Shown: positions 1 through 10,603 of the stretch, one piece after another
Numbering within the stretch: the stretch's first letter is position 1
How the letters are laid out: each line of letters starts with the position of its first letter
Source: Oryzibacter oryziterrae
Lineage (GTDB): Bacteria; Pseudomonadota; Alphaproteobacteria; Rhizobiales; Pleomorphomonadaceae
NCBI RefSeq assembly: GCF_021864535.1
Contig: NZ_JAKJIC010000001.1
Span: 186,001-250,000 of the forward strand
Reading direction: 5' to 3'
DNA: 64,000 nucleotides
The notes under the pieces: generated by a model
The model's database searches: none
Told to the model about the DNA's origin: nothing
The model's input: only the letters and a program-made list of their open reading frames with translations
Position numbers and translations under genes: made by a program

Positions 1-1
1 C

Positions 2-1492
2 GACCTCTGCCCGGTCGGTGCCCTCACGTCCAAGCCTTATGCTTACCACGCCCGTCCGTGGGAACTGACCAAGACCGAATCCATCGACGTGATGGACGCG
101 CTCGGCTCGGCCATTCGCGTCGACAGCCGCGGCCGCGAAGTGATGCGCGTGCTGCCGCGTCTCAATGAAGAGGTCAACGAGGAGTGGATCTCCGACAAGA
201 CCCGCTTCATCTGGGACGGTCTGCGCACCCAGCGCCTCGATCGCCCCTATGTGCGGGAGAACGGTCGTCTGCGCGCCGCGACCTGGGCGGAAGCCTTCGG
301 GGCCATCAAGGCCAAGCTCGGTTCGACGACGGCCGCCAAGATCGGCGCCATCGGTGGCGATCTCGCTTCGGTTGAAGAACTCTATGCGCTGAAGGGCCTG
401 ATGGCCGCGCTCGGCAGCAGCAATCTCGACGCCCGTCAGGACGGCACCAAGCTGCATCCGAAGTTCGGTCGCGCCAGCTATACCTTCAACCCGGGTATTG
501 CCGGCATCGAACAGGCCGACGCGATCCTGATCGTCGGTTCCGATCCGCGTCATGAGGCGGCGGTGCTGAACGCCCGCATCCGCAAGAGCTGGCGCCAGTC
601 CGGCGGCAAGCTGCCGATCTTCGTGATCGGTCAGCCGCTCGACCTGACCTATCCCTATACCTATCTCGGCGCCGGCGCCGAGACGCTGGCCAATCTCGAA
701 GCGTCGGTTGCCGACAAGCTCAACGCCGCGCAGAAGCCGCTGGTGATCGTGGGGCAGGGCCCGCTGCTGCGCCATGACGGCGAGGCGGTGCTGTCGCTGG
801 CGGCCAAGGTTGCCGTTGAGATCGGTGCGGTGAAGGATGGCTGGAACGGCTTTGCCGTGCTGCACACCGCCGCGTCGCGCGTCGGTGGCCTGGACGTCGG
901 CTTCGTGCCGGGGCAGGGCGGCCTTGACGTGGCCGGCATGATTGACGCGTCGGCCAAGGGCAACCTCGACCTGCTGTTCCTGCTGGGGGCCGACGAGTTC
1001 GGCGCGCAGCATCTCGGCGAGAAGACCTTCGTTGTCTATATCGGCAGCCATGGCGACACCGGTGCGCATCGCGCCGACGTGATCCTGCCGGGCGCGGCCT
1101 ATACCGAGAAGTCAGGCACCTATGTGAACACCGAGGGCCGCGTGCAGATGACCAACCGCGCCGTTTTCGCCCCGGGCGAAGCGCGTGAGGATTGGGCCGT
1201 GCTGCGCGCGCTGTCGGATGTGCTCGGCAAGAAGCTGCCCTTCGACAGCCTGACCCAGCTGCGTGCCAAGCTCTATGCCGAGCTGCCGCATCTGGCCGCG
1301 CTCGATACCGCGCCGGTGAACGACGCCGAGGCGGTTGCCAAGCTGGCCAGCGTCGGCGGTGCCGCCCGTTCCGAGCCCTTCGATCTCGCCGTGGGCGATT
1401 TCTACCTGACCAACCCGATTGCGCGGGCGTCCAAGATCATGGCCGAGTGTTCGGCCCTGGCAGCGTCCATGCATGAAGCCGCAGCCGAGTGA
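2..1492 (+). CDS. nuoG: NADH-quinone oxidoreductase subunit G, 5' truncated by window edge
   Basis: The reading frame is open from base 2 and begins [20 protein letters not shown], the conserved end of the N-terminal iron-sulphur domain of NuoG, where the cysteine is a cluster ligand. The remaining residues form the molybdopterin-oxidoreductase-like fold that in NuoG carries no molybdenum. About 496 residues are present against roughly 690 in the family, so about the first 195 lie outside the window. NuoG is in the peripheral arm of complex I and relays electrons from NADH/FMN towards quinone. It is followed 11 bp later by nuoH on the same strand, the standard order in alphaproteobacterial nuo operons. 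Only the stop is real here; the start is off the edge. Confidence 0.96.
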   Translation, partial: DLCPVGALTSKPYAYHARPWELTKTESIDVMDALGSAIRVDSRGREVMRVLPRLNEEVNEEWISDKTRFIWDGLRTQRLDRPYVRENGRLRAATWAEAFGAIKAKLGSTTAAKIGAIGGDLASVEELYALKGLMAALGSSNLDARQDGTKLHPKFGRASYTFNPGIAGIEQADAILIVGSDPRHEAAVLNARIRKSWRQSGGKLPIFVIGQPLDLTYPYTYLGAGAETLANLEASVADKLNAAQKPLVIVGQGPLLRHDGEAVLSLAAKVAVEIGAVKDGWNGFAVLHTAASRVGGLDVGFVPGQGGLDVAGMIDASAKGNLDLLFLLGADEFGAQHLGEKTFVVYIGSHGDTGAHRADVILPGAAYTEKSGTYVNTEGRVQMTNRAVFAPGEAREDWAVLRALSDVLGKKLPFDSLTQLRAKLYAELPHLAALDTAPVNDAEAVAKLASVGGAARSEPFDLAVGDFYLTNPIARASKIMAECSALAASMHEAAAE

Positions 1493-1503
1493 GAGACGAC
1501 ACG

Positions 1504-2550
1504 ATGAACTTCTGGTCCGATATCGTCTGGCCCGTCGTGGTGACCGCCGCCGAAAGCGTCCTGCTTCTGGTGGTGCTCCTCGTGATCGTCGCCTATGTGC
1601 TGCTTGCTGACCGCAAGATCTGGGCCGCCGTGCAGATCCGCCGCGGCCCCAACGTGGTGGGCCCGTGGGGTCTGTTCCAGTCCTTCGCCGACTTGCTCAA
1701 GTTCGTGCTGAAGGAGCCGGTCATTCCGTCGGGTGCCTCCAAGGGCCTGTTCCTGCTGGCGCCGCTCATCACCTGTACGCTGGCGCTGCTGGCCTGGGTG
1801 GTGGTGCCGGTGAATGACGGATGGGTGGTGGCCGATATCAACGTCGGCATCCTGTTCGTGCTCGCCATCTCCTCGCTGTCGGTCTACGGCATCATCATCG
1901 GTGGGTGGGCTTCGAACTCGAAGTATCCCTTCCTGTCGGCGCTGCGTTCGGCGGCGCAGATGGTGTCCTACGAAGTCTCGATCGGCCTTGTGATCATCAC
2001 GGTGCTGCTGTGCGCCGGTTCGCTCAATCTGTCGGAGATCGTCCGCAGTCAGCAGACCGGTCTTGCGGACATGCTGCACTTGCCGTGGCTGACCATCCTG
2101 AACTGGTACTGGCTGCCGCTGTTCCCGATGTTCGTGGTGTTCTTCATCTCGGCACTGGCCGAAACCAACCGCCCCCCGTTCGACCTGGTCGAAGCGGAGT
2201 CGGAACTGGTGGCCGGCTTCATGGTGGAATATGGCTCAACGCCGTACATGATGTTCATGCTCGGCGAATATGTGGCCATCTGCACCATGTGCGCCATGAT
2301 GACCATCCTGTTCATGGGTGGCTGGCTGCCGCCGATCAACGTGGCGCCGTTCACCTGGGTGCCGGGCATTGTCTGGTTCCTGGCGAAGTCGCTGCTGATG
2401 TTCTTCTTCATCGCGATGGCCAAGGCGATGGTGCCGCGCTACCGCTATGACCAGCTGATGCGTCTCGGCTGGAAGGTATTCCTGCCGCTGTCGCTCGCTT
2501 TCGTGGTGATCGTGGCCGGTGTGCTGCAGGTGACCGGCTGGGCCGCCTGA
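1504..2550 (+). CDS. nuoH: NADH-quinone oxidoreductase subunit H
   Basis: A 348-residue multi-spanning membrane protein. It shows the NuoH signatures [15 protein letters not shown] near residue 35, [13 protein letters not shown], and the acidic loop [18 protein letters not shown] that lines the quinone cavity. NuoH joins the membrane arm to the peripheral arm of complex I and forms much of the ubiquinone tunnel. The start ATG at 1504 is preferred over an in-frame ATG at 1489 because [10 protein letters not shown] matches the usual N-terminus. A purine-rich GAGAG lies upstream. It sits between nuoG and a small membrane ORF in the nuo operon. Confidence 0.97.
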   Translation: MNFWSDIVWPVVVTAAESVLLLVVLLVIVAYVLLADRKIWAAVQIRRGPNVVGPWGLFQSFADLLKFVLKEPVIPSGASKGLFLLAPLITCTLALLAWVVVPVNDGWVVADINVGILFVLAISSLSVYGIIIGGWASNSKYPFLSALRSAAQMVSYEVSIGLVIITVLLCAGSLNLSEIVRSQQTGLADMLHLPWLTILNWYWLPLFPMFVVFFISALAETNRPPFDLVEAESELVAGFMVEYGSTPYMMFMLGEYVAICTMCAMMTILFMGGWLPPINVAPFTWVPGIVWFLAKSLLMFFFIAMAKAMVPRYRYDQLMRLGWKVFLPLSLAFVVIVAGVLQVTGWAA

Positions 2551-2575
2551 CAGCGCTGAAGCGGGGGAGGGCCAC

Positions 2576-2818
2576 ATGGAACTGCCTCTGGCGGGTGTCA
2601 TCGGTGCCTTGTTCGGCGTCGGAATTGGGGTTCTGGATTTCGGGGTGATCGCCTCGCTGATCCGGAAGGGGATCGAGAAGACACCGGGGCGGCTGACGCC
2701 CCGGCAGTCGGATCTGCTGATGCGGGGCCTGTTCGTGGTGAACGCGCTGGTGTTCGGCGGTCTCGGCTGGTGGCTGGGTGTTTCGGTGGCCGGAACGGGT
2801 TTGCCGGGACACGGTTGA
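2576..2818 (+). CDS. small two-helix membrane protein inside the nuo operon
   Basis: An 80-residue ORF starts at an ATG with a good upstream GGGGGAGGG ribosome-binding site and lies wholly between nuoH and nuoI on the same strand. Two hydrophobic stretches are visible: roughly residues 5-26 ([20 protein letters not shown]) and 50-72 ([19 protein letters not shown]). A basic segment ([15 protein letters not shown]) lies between them. I do not recognise a family and it is not one of the 14 core complex I subunits. Operon position and translation signals suggest a real gene, possibly an accessory or assembly peptide for complex I; that role is inference. Confidence 0.65.
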   Translation: MELPLAGVIGALFGVGIGVLDFGVIASLIRKGIEKTPGRLTPRQSDLLMRGLFVVNALVFGGLGWWLGVSVAGTGLPGHG

Positions 2819-2885
2819 AATGAAGATTGCGCGAGGCGCCTCAGTGGCGACTCGTGGACGGGCAAGCAAAAGGACGCGTGCTGCG

Positions 2886-3374
2886 ATGAAACTGGATCAG
2901 GTGGCCAAGTCGCTTCTGTTGAAGGAGTTCGTGTCGGGGTTCTTCCTCGCCATGCGCTATTTCTTCAAGCCGAAGCCTACGATCAACTATCCCTTCGAGA
3001 AGGGCCCCGTTTCGCCGCGCTTCCGTGGCGAGCATGCCTTGCGCCGCTATCCCAATGGCGAAGAGCGCTGCATCGCCTGCAAGCTCTGCGAAGCCATCTG
3101 CCCGGCGCAGGCCATCACCATCGAGGCCGGTCCGCGCGGCAATGACGGCACGCGCCGCACCACCCGTTATGACATCGACATGGTGAAGTGCATCTACTGC
3201 GGCTTCTGTCAGGAAGCCTGCCCGGTGGAAGCGATCGTCGAAGGCCCGAACTTCGAGTTCGCCACCGAGACGCGCGAAGAACTCTATTTCAGCAAGGAAC
3301 GCCTCCTTGCCAACGGCGATCGCTGGGAGCGCGAGATCGCGCGCAACATCGCCATGGATGCGCCCTACCGCTGA
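2886..3374 (+). CDS. nuoI: NADH-quinone oxidoreductase subunit I
   Basis: A 162-residue ferredoxin-like subunit with two classical 4Fe-4S motifs, [12 protein letters not shown] and [12 protein letters not shown], which carry clusters N6a and N6b on the electron path to quinone. The ATG at 2886 ([15 protein letters not shown]) gives the usual length and N-terminus; an upstream in-frame start at 2778 would overlap the preceding small ORF and adds an unrelated basic tail. It contacts the quinone site made with NuoB, NuoD and NuoH. Located between the small membrane ORF and nuoJ. Confidence 0.97.
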   Translation: MKLDQVAKSLLLKEFVSGFFLAMRYFFKPKPTINYPFEKGPVSPRFRGEHALRRYPNGEERCIACKLCEAICPAQAITIEAGPRGNDGTRRTTRYDIDMVKCIYCGFCQEACPVEAIVEGPNFEFATETREELYFSKERLLANGDRWEREIARNIAMDAPYR

Positions 3375-3435
3375 TGCGAAGGACGCCGGACGTTACGGGG
3401 ATTTGGGTGAGACGACCCAAGGGGATTGAAGAGAG

Positions 3436-4047
3436 ATGATACAGGCCTTGTTCTTCTATCTGTTTGCGGCGATTGCCATCGCATCCGCAGTGATGGTGAT
3501 TTCCTCGCGCAATCCCGTTCACTCCGTCCTGTTCCTGATCCTCACCTTCGTGAGCGCATCGGGCCTGTTCATGCTGGTGGGGGCCGAGTTCCTGGCGCTG
3601 CTGCTGATCGTGGTCTATGTGGGCGCGGTGGCTGTGCTGTTCCTGTTCGTCGTGATGATGCTCGACGTGAACTTCGCCGCGCTGCGTCAGGGCTTCATGC
3701 AGTATCTGCCGATCGGCGTGCTGGTGGGGATCATCTTCCTCGCCGAACTGCTGGCCGTCGCCGGCGCCTGGGTGATGGCACCGACCGCCATCAGCAGCGT
3801 TTCCGCTCCGTCGCCGGATCTGGCGACCACGTCCAACACCATGGCGCTCGGCCAGCTGATCTACACCCGCTACGTCTTCTTCTTTGAAGCGGCTGGCATG
3901 GTGCTGCTGGTGGCCATGATCGGCGCCATCGTGTTGACGCTGCGTCACCGCACCTATGTGAAGCGCCAGAATATCTCCGTTCAGGTGGCGCGTACGCGCT
4001 CCACCGCCATCGAAGTCAAGCATGTGGAATCGGGGAAGGGTCTGTGA
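3436..4047 (+). CDS. nuoJ: NADH-quinone oxidoreductase subunit J
   Basis: A 203-residue membrane subunit with five predicted helices. The conserved third-helix segment IVVYVGAVAVLFLFVVMML, which forms the pi-bulge important for coupling in complex I, is present near residue 65. A start ATG at 3436 follows GGGGATTGAAGAGAG. The cytoplasmic C-terminal tail (about residues 170-203) is basic and polar. It is followed 45 bp later by nuoK. Confidence 0.97.
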   Translation: MIQALFFYLFAAIAIASAVMVISSRNPVHSVLFLILTFVSASGLFMLVGAEFLALLLIVVYVGAVAVLFLFVVMMLDVNFAALRQGFMQYLPIGVLVGIIFLAELLAVAGAWVMAPTAISSVSAPSPDLATTSNTMALGQLIYTRYVFFFEAAGMVLLVAMIGAIVLTLRHRTYVKRQNISVQVARTRSTAIEVKHVESGKGL

Positions 4048-4092
4048 TGATCCGCCGTCTGTTCCCTCACGTCGTAATGGAAGGCTGACCCC

Positions 4093-4401
4093 ATGGTCAT
4101 CGGACTTGCGCACTACCTGTCGGTTGCTGCGATCCTGTTCACGCTCGGGATCCTCGGCATCTTCCTGAACCGGAAGAATGTCATCATCATCCTGATGAGC
4201 GTGGAACTGATCCTGCTCGCGGTGAACCTCAACCTCGTCGCCTTCTCCCACTTCCTCGGTGACCTCGTCGGACAGGTGTTTGCCCTGTTCATCCTGACGG
4301 TCGCCGCCGCCGAGGCCGCCATCGGCCTTGCGATCCTGGTCGTGTTCTTCCGCAACCGCGGCACCATCGCGGTCGAAGACGTCAACATGATGAAGGGCTG
4401 A
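4093..4401 (+). CDS. nuoK: NADH-quinone oxidoreductase subunit K
   Basis: A 102-residue, three-helix subunit homologous to MrpC. The two buried glutamates required for proton translocation are recognisable in [12 protein letters not shown] (first) and [16 protein letters not shown] (second). It sits in the membrane arm between NuoJ and the antiporter-like subunits. The stop is 8 bp before the nuoL start, indicating tight co-translation. Confidence 0.97.
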   Translation: MVIGLAHYLSVAAILFTLGILGIFLNRKNVIIILMSVELILLAVNLNLVAFSHFLGDLVGQVFALFILTVAAAEAAIGLAILVVFFRNRGTIAVEDVNMMKG

Positions 4402-4409
4402 TCCCGAAG

Positions 4410-6509
4410 ATGTATTCCCTCATCGTCTTCCTGCCGCTGATCGGCTTCCTGATTGCCGGCGCCATCTCGCTGTTCGGCGCGGCGGCCACCGTACCGGCCC
4501 CGGTCGGCGGGCATGATGCCCACGGCCACGGCGATCACGCTCCTGCCGACCATGGTCACGACAGCCATGACGACCATGGCGACGACCATCACCACCACGC
4601 GGTGGAGCCGGCGGCGCCCGGTTCGCGCCTTGCCGAGCTGGTGACGACCGGCCTGTTGTTCGTCTCGGCCATCCTGTCCTGGGTTGCCTTCCTGCAGGTG
4701 GGCTTCGGTGAGGGCCACGAAGCGGCTCAGAGCATCAAGGTGCTGGATTTCATCACCTCGGGTACGCTGTCGGTCGACTGGTCCTTCCGCGTCGACACGC
4801 TGACCGTGATGATGCTGGTGGTGGTCAACACCGTGTCCTCGCTGGTGCACCTCTATTCGATCGGCTACATGAACGAGGACCCGTCGCGTCCGCGCTTCTT
4901 CGCCTATCTCAGCCTCTTCACCTTCGCCATGCTGATGCTGGTGACGTCGAACAATCTGGTGCAGATGTTCTTCGGCTGGGAAGGCGTGGGTCTTGCGTCC
5001 TATCTGCTGATCGGTTTCTGGTACAAGAAGCCGTCGGCCTCGGCCGCCGCCATCAAGGCCTTCGTGGTCAACCGCGTCGGTGACTTCGGCTTTGCGCTGG
5101 GCATCTTCGGCATCTTCGTGATGTTCGGCACGATCAGTTTCGACCAGATCTTCGCCAACACCGCTGCCGCCGAAGGCAAGACGCTGCACTTCCTGTGGGG
5201 CCAGTGGGACGCGATCACCGTGATCTGCCTGCTGCTGTTCATGGGCGCCTGCGGCAAGTCGGCCCAGTTCCTGCTGCACACCTGGCTGCCGGACGCCATG
5301 GAAGGCCCGACGCCGGTGTCGGCCCTCATCCATGCGGCCACCATGGTGACCGCCGGTGTGTTCATGGTTGCCCGCATGTCGCCGCTGTTCGACCTCAGCC
5401 ACACGGCGCTGACGGTGGTGACGCTGGTCGGCGCCATGACGGCCTTCTTCGCGGCGACCGTCGGTCTCGTGCAGAACGACATCAAGCGCGTGATCGCCTA
5501 TTCGACCTGCTCGCAGCTCGGCTACATGTTCGTGGCGCTCGGCGTGGGTGCCTATGGTGCCGGCGTGTTCCACCTGTTCACGCATGCCTTCTTCAAGGCG
5601 CTGCTGTTCCTGGGTGCCGGCTCGGTGATCCATGCCAGCCACCATGAGCAGGACATGCGCAACATGGGCGGTCTGCGTTCCAAGATCCCGCTGACCTTCT
5701 GGGCGATGACGCTCGGCACGCTGGCGATCACCGGTGTCGGCATCCCCGGCACGGAGATCGGCTTTGCCGGCTTCCTTTCCAAAGACGCGATCATCGAGAG
5801 CGCTTACGCTGGCGAGAATGCCTTCTCCGGTCTCGCCTTCGCGCTGCTGGTGTTCGCTGCGTCGCTGACCTCCTTCTACTCCTGGCGTCTGGTGTTCCTG
5901 ACCTTCTTCGGTCAGAGCCGCGCCGAGAAGTCGGTCTACGACCATGCGCATGAGAGCCCGGCCGTGATGCTGATCCCGCTGGCGGTGCTGTCGCTCGGCG
6001 CGGTGCTGGCCGGCATGGTGTTCTACGGCCACTTCGTGGGCGAGGAGCAGGCGGAGTTCTGGAAGACGGCCCTGTTCTATGGTGCCGACAACCACATCCT
6101 GCATGAAGCGCATCTGGTGCCCTTCCTGGTCAAGGCCTCGCCCTTCGTGGCCATGGTGGTGGGCTTCCTGGTCGCCTACTGGTTCTACATCGTCGATCCG
6201 AGCCGCCCGAAGGCGCTCGCCACCCAGTATCAGGGGCTCTACAAGTTCCTGCTCAACAAGTGGTATTTCGACGAGTTCTATGACCTGATCTTCGTGCGGC
6301 CGGCGCTCGCCATCGGTCGCCTGTTCTGGAAGCAGGGTGACGGCACCATCATCGACGGCTTCGGCCCGAACGGGGTTGCCGCGCGCGTGCAGGACGTGAC
6401 GGCTCGCGTCGTGCGCCTGCAGACCGGCTATCTCTACCACTATGCCTTTGCCATGGTGATCGGCGTCGCCGCCCTCATCACCTATGCCATGTTCGCCGGG
6501 GGACACTGA
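4410..6509 (+). CDS. nuoL: NADH-quinone oxidoreductase subunit L with a His/Asp-rich loop
   Basis: A 699-residue antiporter-like proton-pumping subunit. It has the key motif [19 protein letters not shown] (essential Glu), the lysine-bearing helix in [16 protein letters not shown] and the long C-terminal lateral helix region after about residue 590. Unlike the core family, residues 35-63, between the first and second membrane helices, form a loop with 12 histidines and 8 acidic residues ending in HHHH. Such a segment can bind transition metals, but no function is established for it here. The gene is longer than E. coli NuoL (613 residues), partly because of this loop. It lies between nuoK and nuoM. 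Confidence 0.97.
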   Translation: MYSLIVFLPLIGFLIAGAISLFGAAATVPAPVGGHDAHGHGDHAPADHGHDSHDDHGDDHHHHAVEPAAPGSRLAELVTTGLLFVSAILSWVAFLQVGFGEGHEAAQSIKVLDFITSGTLSVDWSFRVDTLTVMMLVVVNTVSSLVHLYSIGYMNEDPSRPRFFAYLSLFTFAMLMLVTSNNLVQMFFGWEGVGLASYLLIGFWYKKPSASAAAIKAFVVNRVGDFGFALGIFGIFVMFGTISFDQIFANTAAAEGKTLHFLWGQWDAITVICLLLFMGACGKSAQFLLHTWLPDAMEGPTPVSALIHAATMVTAGVFMVARMSPLFDLSHTALTVVTLVGAMTAFFAATVGLVQNDIKRVIAYSTCSQLGYMFVALGVGAYGAGVFHLFTHAFFKALLFLGAGSVIHASHHEQDMRNMGGLRSKIPLTFWAMTLGTLAITGVGIPGTEIGFAGFLSKDAIIESAYAGENAFSGLAFALLVFAASLTSFYSWRLVFLTFFGQSRAEKSVYDHAHESPAVMLIPLAVLSLGAVLAGMVFYGHFVGEEQAEFWKTALFYGADNHILHEAHLVPFLVKASPFVAMVVGFLVAYWFYIVDPSRPKALATQYQGLYKFLLNKWYFDEFYDLIFVRPALAIGRLFWKQGDGTIIDGFGPNGVAARVQDVTARVVRLQTGYLYHYAFAMVIGVAALITYAMFAGGH

Positions 6510-6511
6510 GT

Positions 6512-8041
6512 ATGAGCGGACTGCCGCTTCTTTCGCTGACCACGTTCCTGCCGCTGGCAGGCGTCCTGTTCATCCTGATGATCCGGGCGCAGGACGAGGC
6601 CGCGATCCTGAACATCCGGCGCGTGGCGCTCATCACCACGGTCGTCACCTTCCTGGTGTCCATCGGCGTCTGGACCGGCTTCGATCCGAAGAACCCCGGC
6701 TTCCAGCTGCAGGAAAGCCATGACTGGATGGGCGCGTTCTTCGCCTATCGCATGGGCGTGGATGGCATCTCGGTGCTGTTCGTGCTGCTCACCACCTTCC
6801 TGATGCCCTTCTGCATCCTGGCGAGCTGGGAATCGGTGCAGAGCCGCGTCAAGGAATACATGATCGCCTTCCTGGTGCTGGAAACGCTGATGATCGGCGT
6901 GTTCTCGGCCACGGACCTGGTGCTGTTCTACGTGTTCTTCGAAGCCGGTCTGATCCCGATGTTCCTGATCATCGGTGTGTGGGGCGGCAAGCGGCGCGTC
7001 TACGCGTCCTACAAGTTCTTCCTCTACACGCTGACCGGTTCGGTGCTGATGATGATCGCCATCATGGCGATGTACTGGTCGGCCGGTACGACCGACATCA
7101 CGGTGCTGGTCAACAAGCCGTTCCCGGTGTCCATGCAGACCTGGCTGTGGGTGGCCTTCTTCGCGTCCTTCGCGGTGAAGATGCCCATGTGGCCGGTGCA
7201 CACCTGGCTGCCGGATGCGCACGTGGAAGCGCCGACCGCCGGTTCGGTGCTGCTGGCCGCGATCCTCCTGAAGATGGGCGGCTACGGCTTCCTGCGCTTC
7301 TCGCTGCCGATGTTCCCGTCTGCGTCCGCCGATCTGGCACCCTTCATCTTCACCCTGTCGGTGGTGGCGATCATCTACACCTCGCTGGTGGCGCTGGTGC
7401 AGGAAGACATCAAGAAGCTGATCGCCTATTCGTCTGTCGCCCACATGGGCTACGTGACCATGGGCATCTTCACGATGAACGTGCAGGGCATCCAGGGCGC
7501 CATCTTCCAGATGTTCAGCCATGGTCTGGTCTCCGGCGCGCTGTTCCTTTGCGTCGGCGTGGTCTACGACCGTATGCACACCCGCGACATCGACGCCTAT
7601 GGCGGCCTCGTCAATCGCATGCCGGTTTATGCGACGATCTTCCTGATCCTGACCATGGCCAATGTGGGCCTGCCCGGCACCTCCGGCTTCGTCGGTGAAT
7701 TCCTGACGCTGGCTGGCGCCTTCCAGGCCAACACTTGGGTTGCCGCGTTTGCGACCACGGGCGTGATCCTGTCGGCTGCCTATGCGCTGTGGCTGTTCCG
7801 CCGCGTCGTGTGGGGTGCGCTGACCAAGGCCAGCCTGAAGTCGATCGTCGACCTGTCGACTCGCGAGATGGTGATCCTGGTGCCGCTCGTGGTGCTGGTG
7901 ATCGTCTTCGGCGTCTATCCGCAGCCGGTGCTCAACGCCTGCGCCGCGTCGGTCGATGCGCTCATCCACAATTATCAGGCGGCGATCTCCGCCGCCGGCC
8001 AGACGGCGTCTTCCGCCGCTCCGGCGCTGCTCATCCGCTGA
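6512..8041 (+). CDS. nuoM: NADH-quinone oxidoreductase subunit M
   Basis: A 509-residue antiporter-like subunit of the complex I membrane arm. Visible signatures are [20 protein letters not shown] (conserved Glu of the proton channel), [20 protein letters not shown], and [16 protein letters not shown]. About 14 hydrophobic segments are spaced through the protein. Translation starts two bases after the nuoL stop, so the two are probably coupled. Confidence 0.97.
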   Translation: MSGLPLLSLTTFLPLAGVLFILMIRAQDEAAILNIRRVALITTVVTFLVSIGVWTGFDPKNPGFQLQESHDWMGAFFAYRMGVDGISVLFVLLTTFLMPFCILASWESVQSRVKEYMIAFLVLETLMIGVFSATDLVLFYVFFEAGLIPMFLIIGVWGGKRRVYASYKFFLYTLTGSVLMMIAIMAMYWSAGTTDITVLVNKPFPVSMQTWLWVAFFASFAVKMPMWPVHTWLPDAHVEAPTAGSVLLAAILLKMGGYGFLRFSLPMFPSASADLAPFIFTLSVVAIIYTSLVALVQEDIKKLIAYSSVAHMGYVTMGIFTMNVQGIQGAIFQMFSHGLVSGALFLCVGVVYDRMHTRDIDAYGGLVNRMPVYATIFLILTMANVGLPGTSGFVGEFLTLAGAFQANTWVAAFATTGVILSAAYALWLFRRVVWGALTKASLKSIVDLSTREMVILVPLVVLVIVFGVYPQPVLNACAASVDALIHNYQAAISAAGQTASSAAPALLIR

Positions 8042-8053
8042 GGCCTTGTCGAC

Positions 8054-9484
8054 ATGAACGCACTTCCTGATTTCGCACTCGCCTGTCCGGAACTGACGCT
8101 CGGCATTGGCGCTGTGGTCCTGCTGATGCTCGGCGCCTTTGGCGGCGAGAAGTCCACCAGCAAGGTGAGCTGGGGCGCGGTGATTGTGCTCCTGATCGCC
8201 ATGCTGGCGGTGGTGGTCGGTCGAGAGGGTTCGACCTTCGACGGCGCCTTCGTGGTGGACGGCTTTGCCCGCTTCCTGAAGGTTCTGGTGCTGGCCGGTT
8301 CGGCGCTGGCGGTGGTGATGGCCAGCAATTTCGCCAAGGCGGAAAAGTTCGCCCGCTTCGAGCTGCCGGTTCTGATCGTGCTGGCCACGCTCGGCATGCT
8401 GATGATGGTGTCGGCGTCCGACCTGATCTCGGTCTATCTGGGCATCGAGCTGCAGTCGCTGGCGCTCTATGTTGTCGCCGCCATCCATCGTGATGATGCG
8501 CGTTCGACGGAAGCCGGCCTCAAGTATTTCGTGCTGGGCGCGCTGTCTTCGGGCATGCTGCTCTATGGCGCGTCGCTGATCTATGGCTTCACGGGGCACA
8601 CCGATTTCGTCGGCATTGCTTCGGCGCTGGCCGGCGAAGGCCGCGCCTCGCTTGGTCTTGTGTTCGGCATCGTGTTCCTGAGCGCCGGCATTGCCTTCAA
8701 GGTTTCGGCCGTGCCGTTCCACATGTGGACGCCGGACGTCTATGAAGGTGCGCCGACGCCGATCACTGCCTTCTTCGCCGCTGCGCCGAAGATTGCGGCC
8801 ATGGCCGTGTTCATCCGCGTTGTGATCGAGCCGCTGCATGCGGTGCAGCAGGACTGGCAGCAGATCGTGGCCTTCATCGCGCTGGCCTCGATGATTCTCG
8901 GTGCCTTTGCGGCCATTGGTCAGAAGAACATCAAGCGCCTGATGGCCTACTCGTCGATCGGTCACATGGGCTATGCCTTGGCTGGTCTGGCGGCGGGCAA
9001 TGAGGCGGGTGTGCAGGGTGTGCTGATCTATCTGGCCACCTATCTTGCCATGACGGTGGGTGCCTTTGCCTGCATCATCTCCATGCGCCGCGCCGGTGGC
9101 ATGGTGGAGGACATCAACGAGCTGGCCGGTCTGTCGCGGACCAACCTGCCGATGGCCTTCCTGCTGGGCATGATCATGTTCTCGCTCGCTGGTATTCCGC
9201 CCTTCGCTGGCTTCTTCGCGAAGTATTTCGTGTTCCAGGCGGCGGTGCAGGCCGGTCTTTACTGGCTGGCGGTGATCGGTGTGCTGGCTTCGGTTGTTGG
9301 CGCCTACTACTATCTGCGCATCGTCAAGGTGATGTTCTTTGACGAACCGGCGGAAGGCTTCGTGCCGATGGCCCTCGAGCTCAAGGCGATCCTTGGCGTC
9401 TCCGGCCTGTTCGTCATCTTCTTTGCCTTCATCTCCGGCCCGATCGGTGCTGCTGCGGCGGCCGCTGCCAAGACGCTGTTCTGA
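8054..9484 (+). CDS. nuoN: NADH-quinone oxidoreductase subunit N
   Basis: A 476-residue antiporter-like subunit, the last of the operon. Conserved segments include [15 protein letters not shown] (channel Glu), [20 protein letters not shown] and [17 protein letters not shown]. NuoN is next to NuoK in the membrane arm and carries one of the proton channels. The gene begins 12 bp after nuoM. A GC-rich hairpin with a T-rich tail follows downstream and may end most nuo transcripts. Confidence 0.97.
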   Translation: MNALPDFALACPELTLGIGAVVLLMLGAFGGEKSTSKVSWGAVIVLLIAMLAVVVGREGSTFDGAFVVDGFARFLKVLVLAGSALAVVMASNFAKAEKFARFELPVLIVLATLGMLMMVSASDLISVYLGIELQSLALYVVAAIHRDDARSTEAGLKYFVLGALSSGMLLYGASLIYGFTGHTDFVGIASALAGEGRASLGLVFGIVFLSAGIAFKVSAVPFHMWTPDVYEGAPTPITAFFAAAPKIAAMAVFIRVVIEPLHAVQQDWQQIVAFIALASMILGAFAAIGQKNIKRLMAYSSIGHMGYALAGLAAGNEAGVQGVLIYLATYLAMTVGAFACIISMRRAGGMVEDINELAGLSRTNLPMAFLLGMIMFSLAGIPPFAGFFAKYFVFQAAVQAGLYWLAVIGVLASVVGAYYYLRIVKVMFFDEPAEGFVPMALELKAILGVSGLFVIFFAFISGPIGAAAAAAAKTLF

Positions 9485-9538
9485 TGATGCGGTGAAGATC
9501 ATGCCGCAAGGCATTGAAAATATGCATTGATCCTGTTT

Positions 9539-9574
9539 CCGGGGCGTGCCGCATGGCCGCCCCGGTCGCATTTT
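9539..9574 (+). terminator. probable terminator after nuoN
   Basis: Arms CCGGGGCG (9539-9546) and CGCCCCGG (9558-9565) pair perfectly over 8 bp around an 11-base loop. They are followed by TCGCATTTT. The position between nuoN and birA suggests attenuation or termination of the nuo transcript, but the T-run is short and birA begins only 11 bp later. Confidence 0.5.
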
Positions 9575-9584
9575 GGAGACGGGG

Positions 9585-10349
9585 ATGACTGAGCTTCCCG
9601 AGGGCTACCGGGTGGTGATTTTCGACGAGGTCGGCTCCACCAACACGCTGGCGCTGGAGATGGCGCGCGAGGGCGAAGCCTCCGGCCTGTGGGTCATGGG
9701 GCGTCGTCAGCTGGCCGGCAAGGGGCGCCAGGGGCGGGCGTGGATGTCCGAGAAAGGCAACCTTTACGTCTCCCTGCTCCTCAGAAACCCGGCGCCAATG
9801 TCGCGGTTAGGTAACCTGCCGCTTGTGGTGGCGCTGGCGGTGCATGACGCCATTGCCGACGTGCTGCCGCCCTTCGCCCGCGCGCCGCTGGAGATCAAGT
9901 GGCCCAACGATATCCTCTATGACGGGGCAAAGATCTGCGGCATCCTGATTGAAGGGGCGCACCAGGCCGAGGGGCAGGTGGTGGTGATCGGCATCGGCAT
10001 CAACTGCCGCCATCATCCGGAGGGCACGCCATACCCCGCCGCCGACCTCGCCGGCCTCGGCTACCCGGTGGAACCGGACGACCTGCTGCCGGTGCTTGCG
10101 GCACGGATGAAGCAGCGGCTTGACGCCTGGCGCGACGGCTCCTTCGCCCCCTTGCGCGAGGCCTGGCTCGCCCGGGCGCGCGGCGTGGGCGAAACCATCA
10201 CCGTACGCATGCCCAACGGGACGCGCGAAGGCGTGTTCGACGGATTGGATGCGGACGGAAGGCTGTTGCTGCGGGCCGGGGGGCAGGTTGAGGCGATCTC
10301 GGCGGGGGATGTGTTCTTTGGCGGGATGGGGGGAAAGGCGGGTAGGTGA
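9585..10349 (+). CDS. birA: biotin-[acetyl-CoA-carboxylase] ligase, no DNA-binding domain
   Basis: A 254-residue monofunctional biotin protein ligase. The catalytic domain is clear: DEVGSTNTLALEMAREG, the biotinoyl-AMP loop GKGRQGRAWMSEKGNLYVS, and the active-site segment KWPNDILYDGAKICGIL. The C-terminal SH3-like domain is present (residues about 205-254). It lacks the N-terminal helix-turn-helix of E. coli BirA, so it biotinylates carboxylase BCCP domains without acting as repressor. The start at 9585 follows GGAGACGGGG. Finding birA directly after nuoN is frequent in Hyphomicrobiales. Confidence 0.95.
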   Translation: MTELPEGYRVVIFDEVGSTNTLALEMAREGEASGLWVMGRRQLAGKGRQGRAWMSEKGNLYVSLLLRNPAPMSRLGNLPLVVALAVHDAIADVLPPFARAPLEIKWPNDILYDGAKICGILIEGAHQAEGQVVVIGIGINCRHHPEGTPYPAADLAGLGYPVEPDDLLPVLAARMKQRLDAWRDGSFAPLREAWLARARGVGETITVRMPNGTREGVFDGLDADGRLLLRAGGQVEAISAGDVFFGGMGGKAGR

Positions 10350-10544
10350 CTGCGCGCTTCGGTTGGTTGCCGTTCCCGAGGGGGCGACATCCTTCCAGCA
10401 AATCCCTGCGGTGAACGACTGGCTTTCGCTTAGCCTCATCTGCGGCTCCCACAACGGGCACTGCAGCCATTTGTACCAAGCTTTCCCAATCGATCCTTTC
10501 GGCTAGGCTGGCGTGGCGGGCAGGTCTCTGCGGCACAATCATCA

Positions 10545-10599
10545 TTGACATTCATGTTACGTCTTTGTACCGATCGGTAAATCATGTAGCGATCGGTAT
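10545..10599 (+). promoter_or_regulatory. paired TetR-type operators before the HPP/TetR operon
   Basis: A perfect 12-bp palindrome TACCGATCGGTA lies at 10568-10579, and a near copy TAGCGATCGGTA lies at 10587-10598, 19 bp apart centre to centre. A TTGACA (10545-10550) could be the -35 element, which would place the first operator over the -10 position. The second gene of the downstream operon encodes a TetR-family regulator, so autorepression is likely. The promoter assignment is inference; the palindromes are seen directly. Confidence 0.65.
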
Positions 10600-10603
10600 C
10601 AAG

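Noticed and set aside
4113-6506. A 797-codon open frame on the minus strand opposite nuoK and nuoL
   Set aside because: It is His/Arg/Gln-rich with no domain and lies exactly antisense to conserved complex I genes; it arises from GC-rich codon bias.
6482-9571. A 1029-codon open frame on the minus strand opposite nuoM and nuoN
   Set aside because: Same reason: composition is that of an antisense shadow, with no family resemblance or translation signal.
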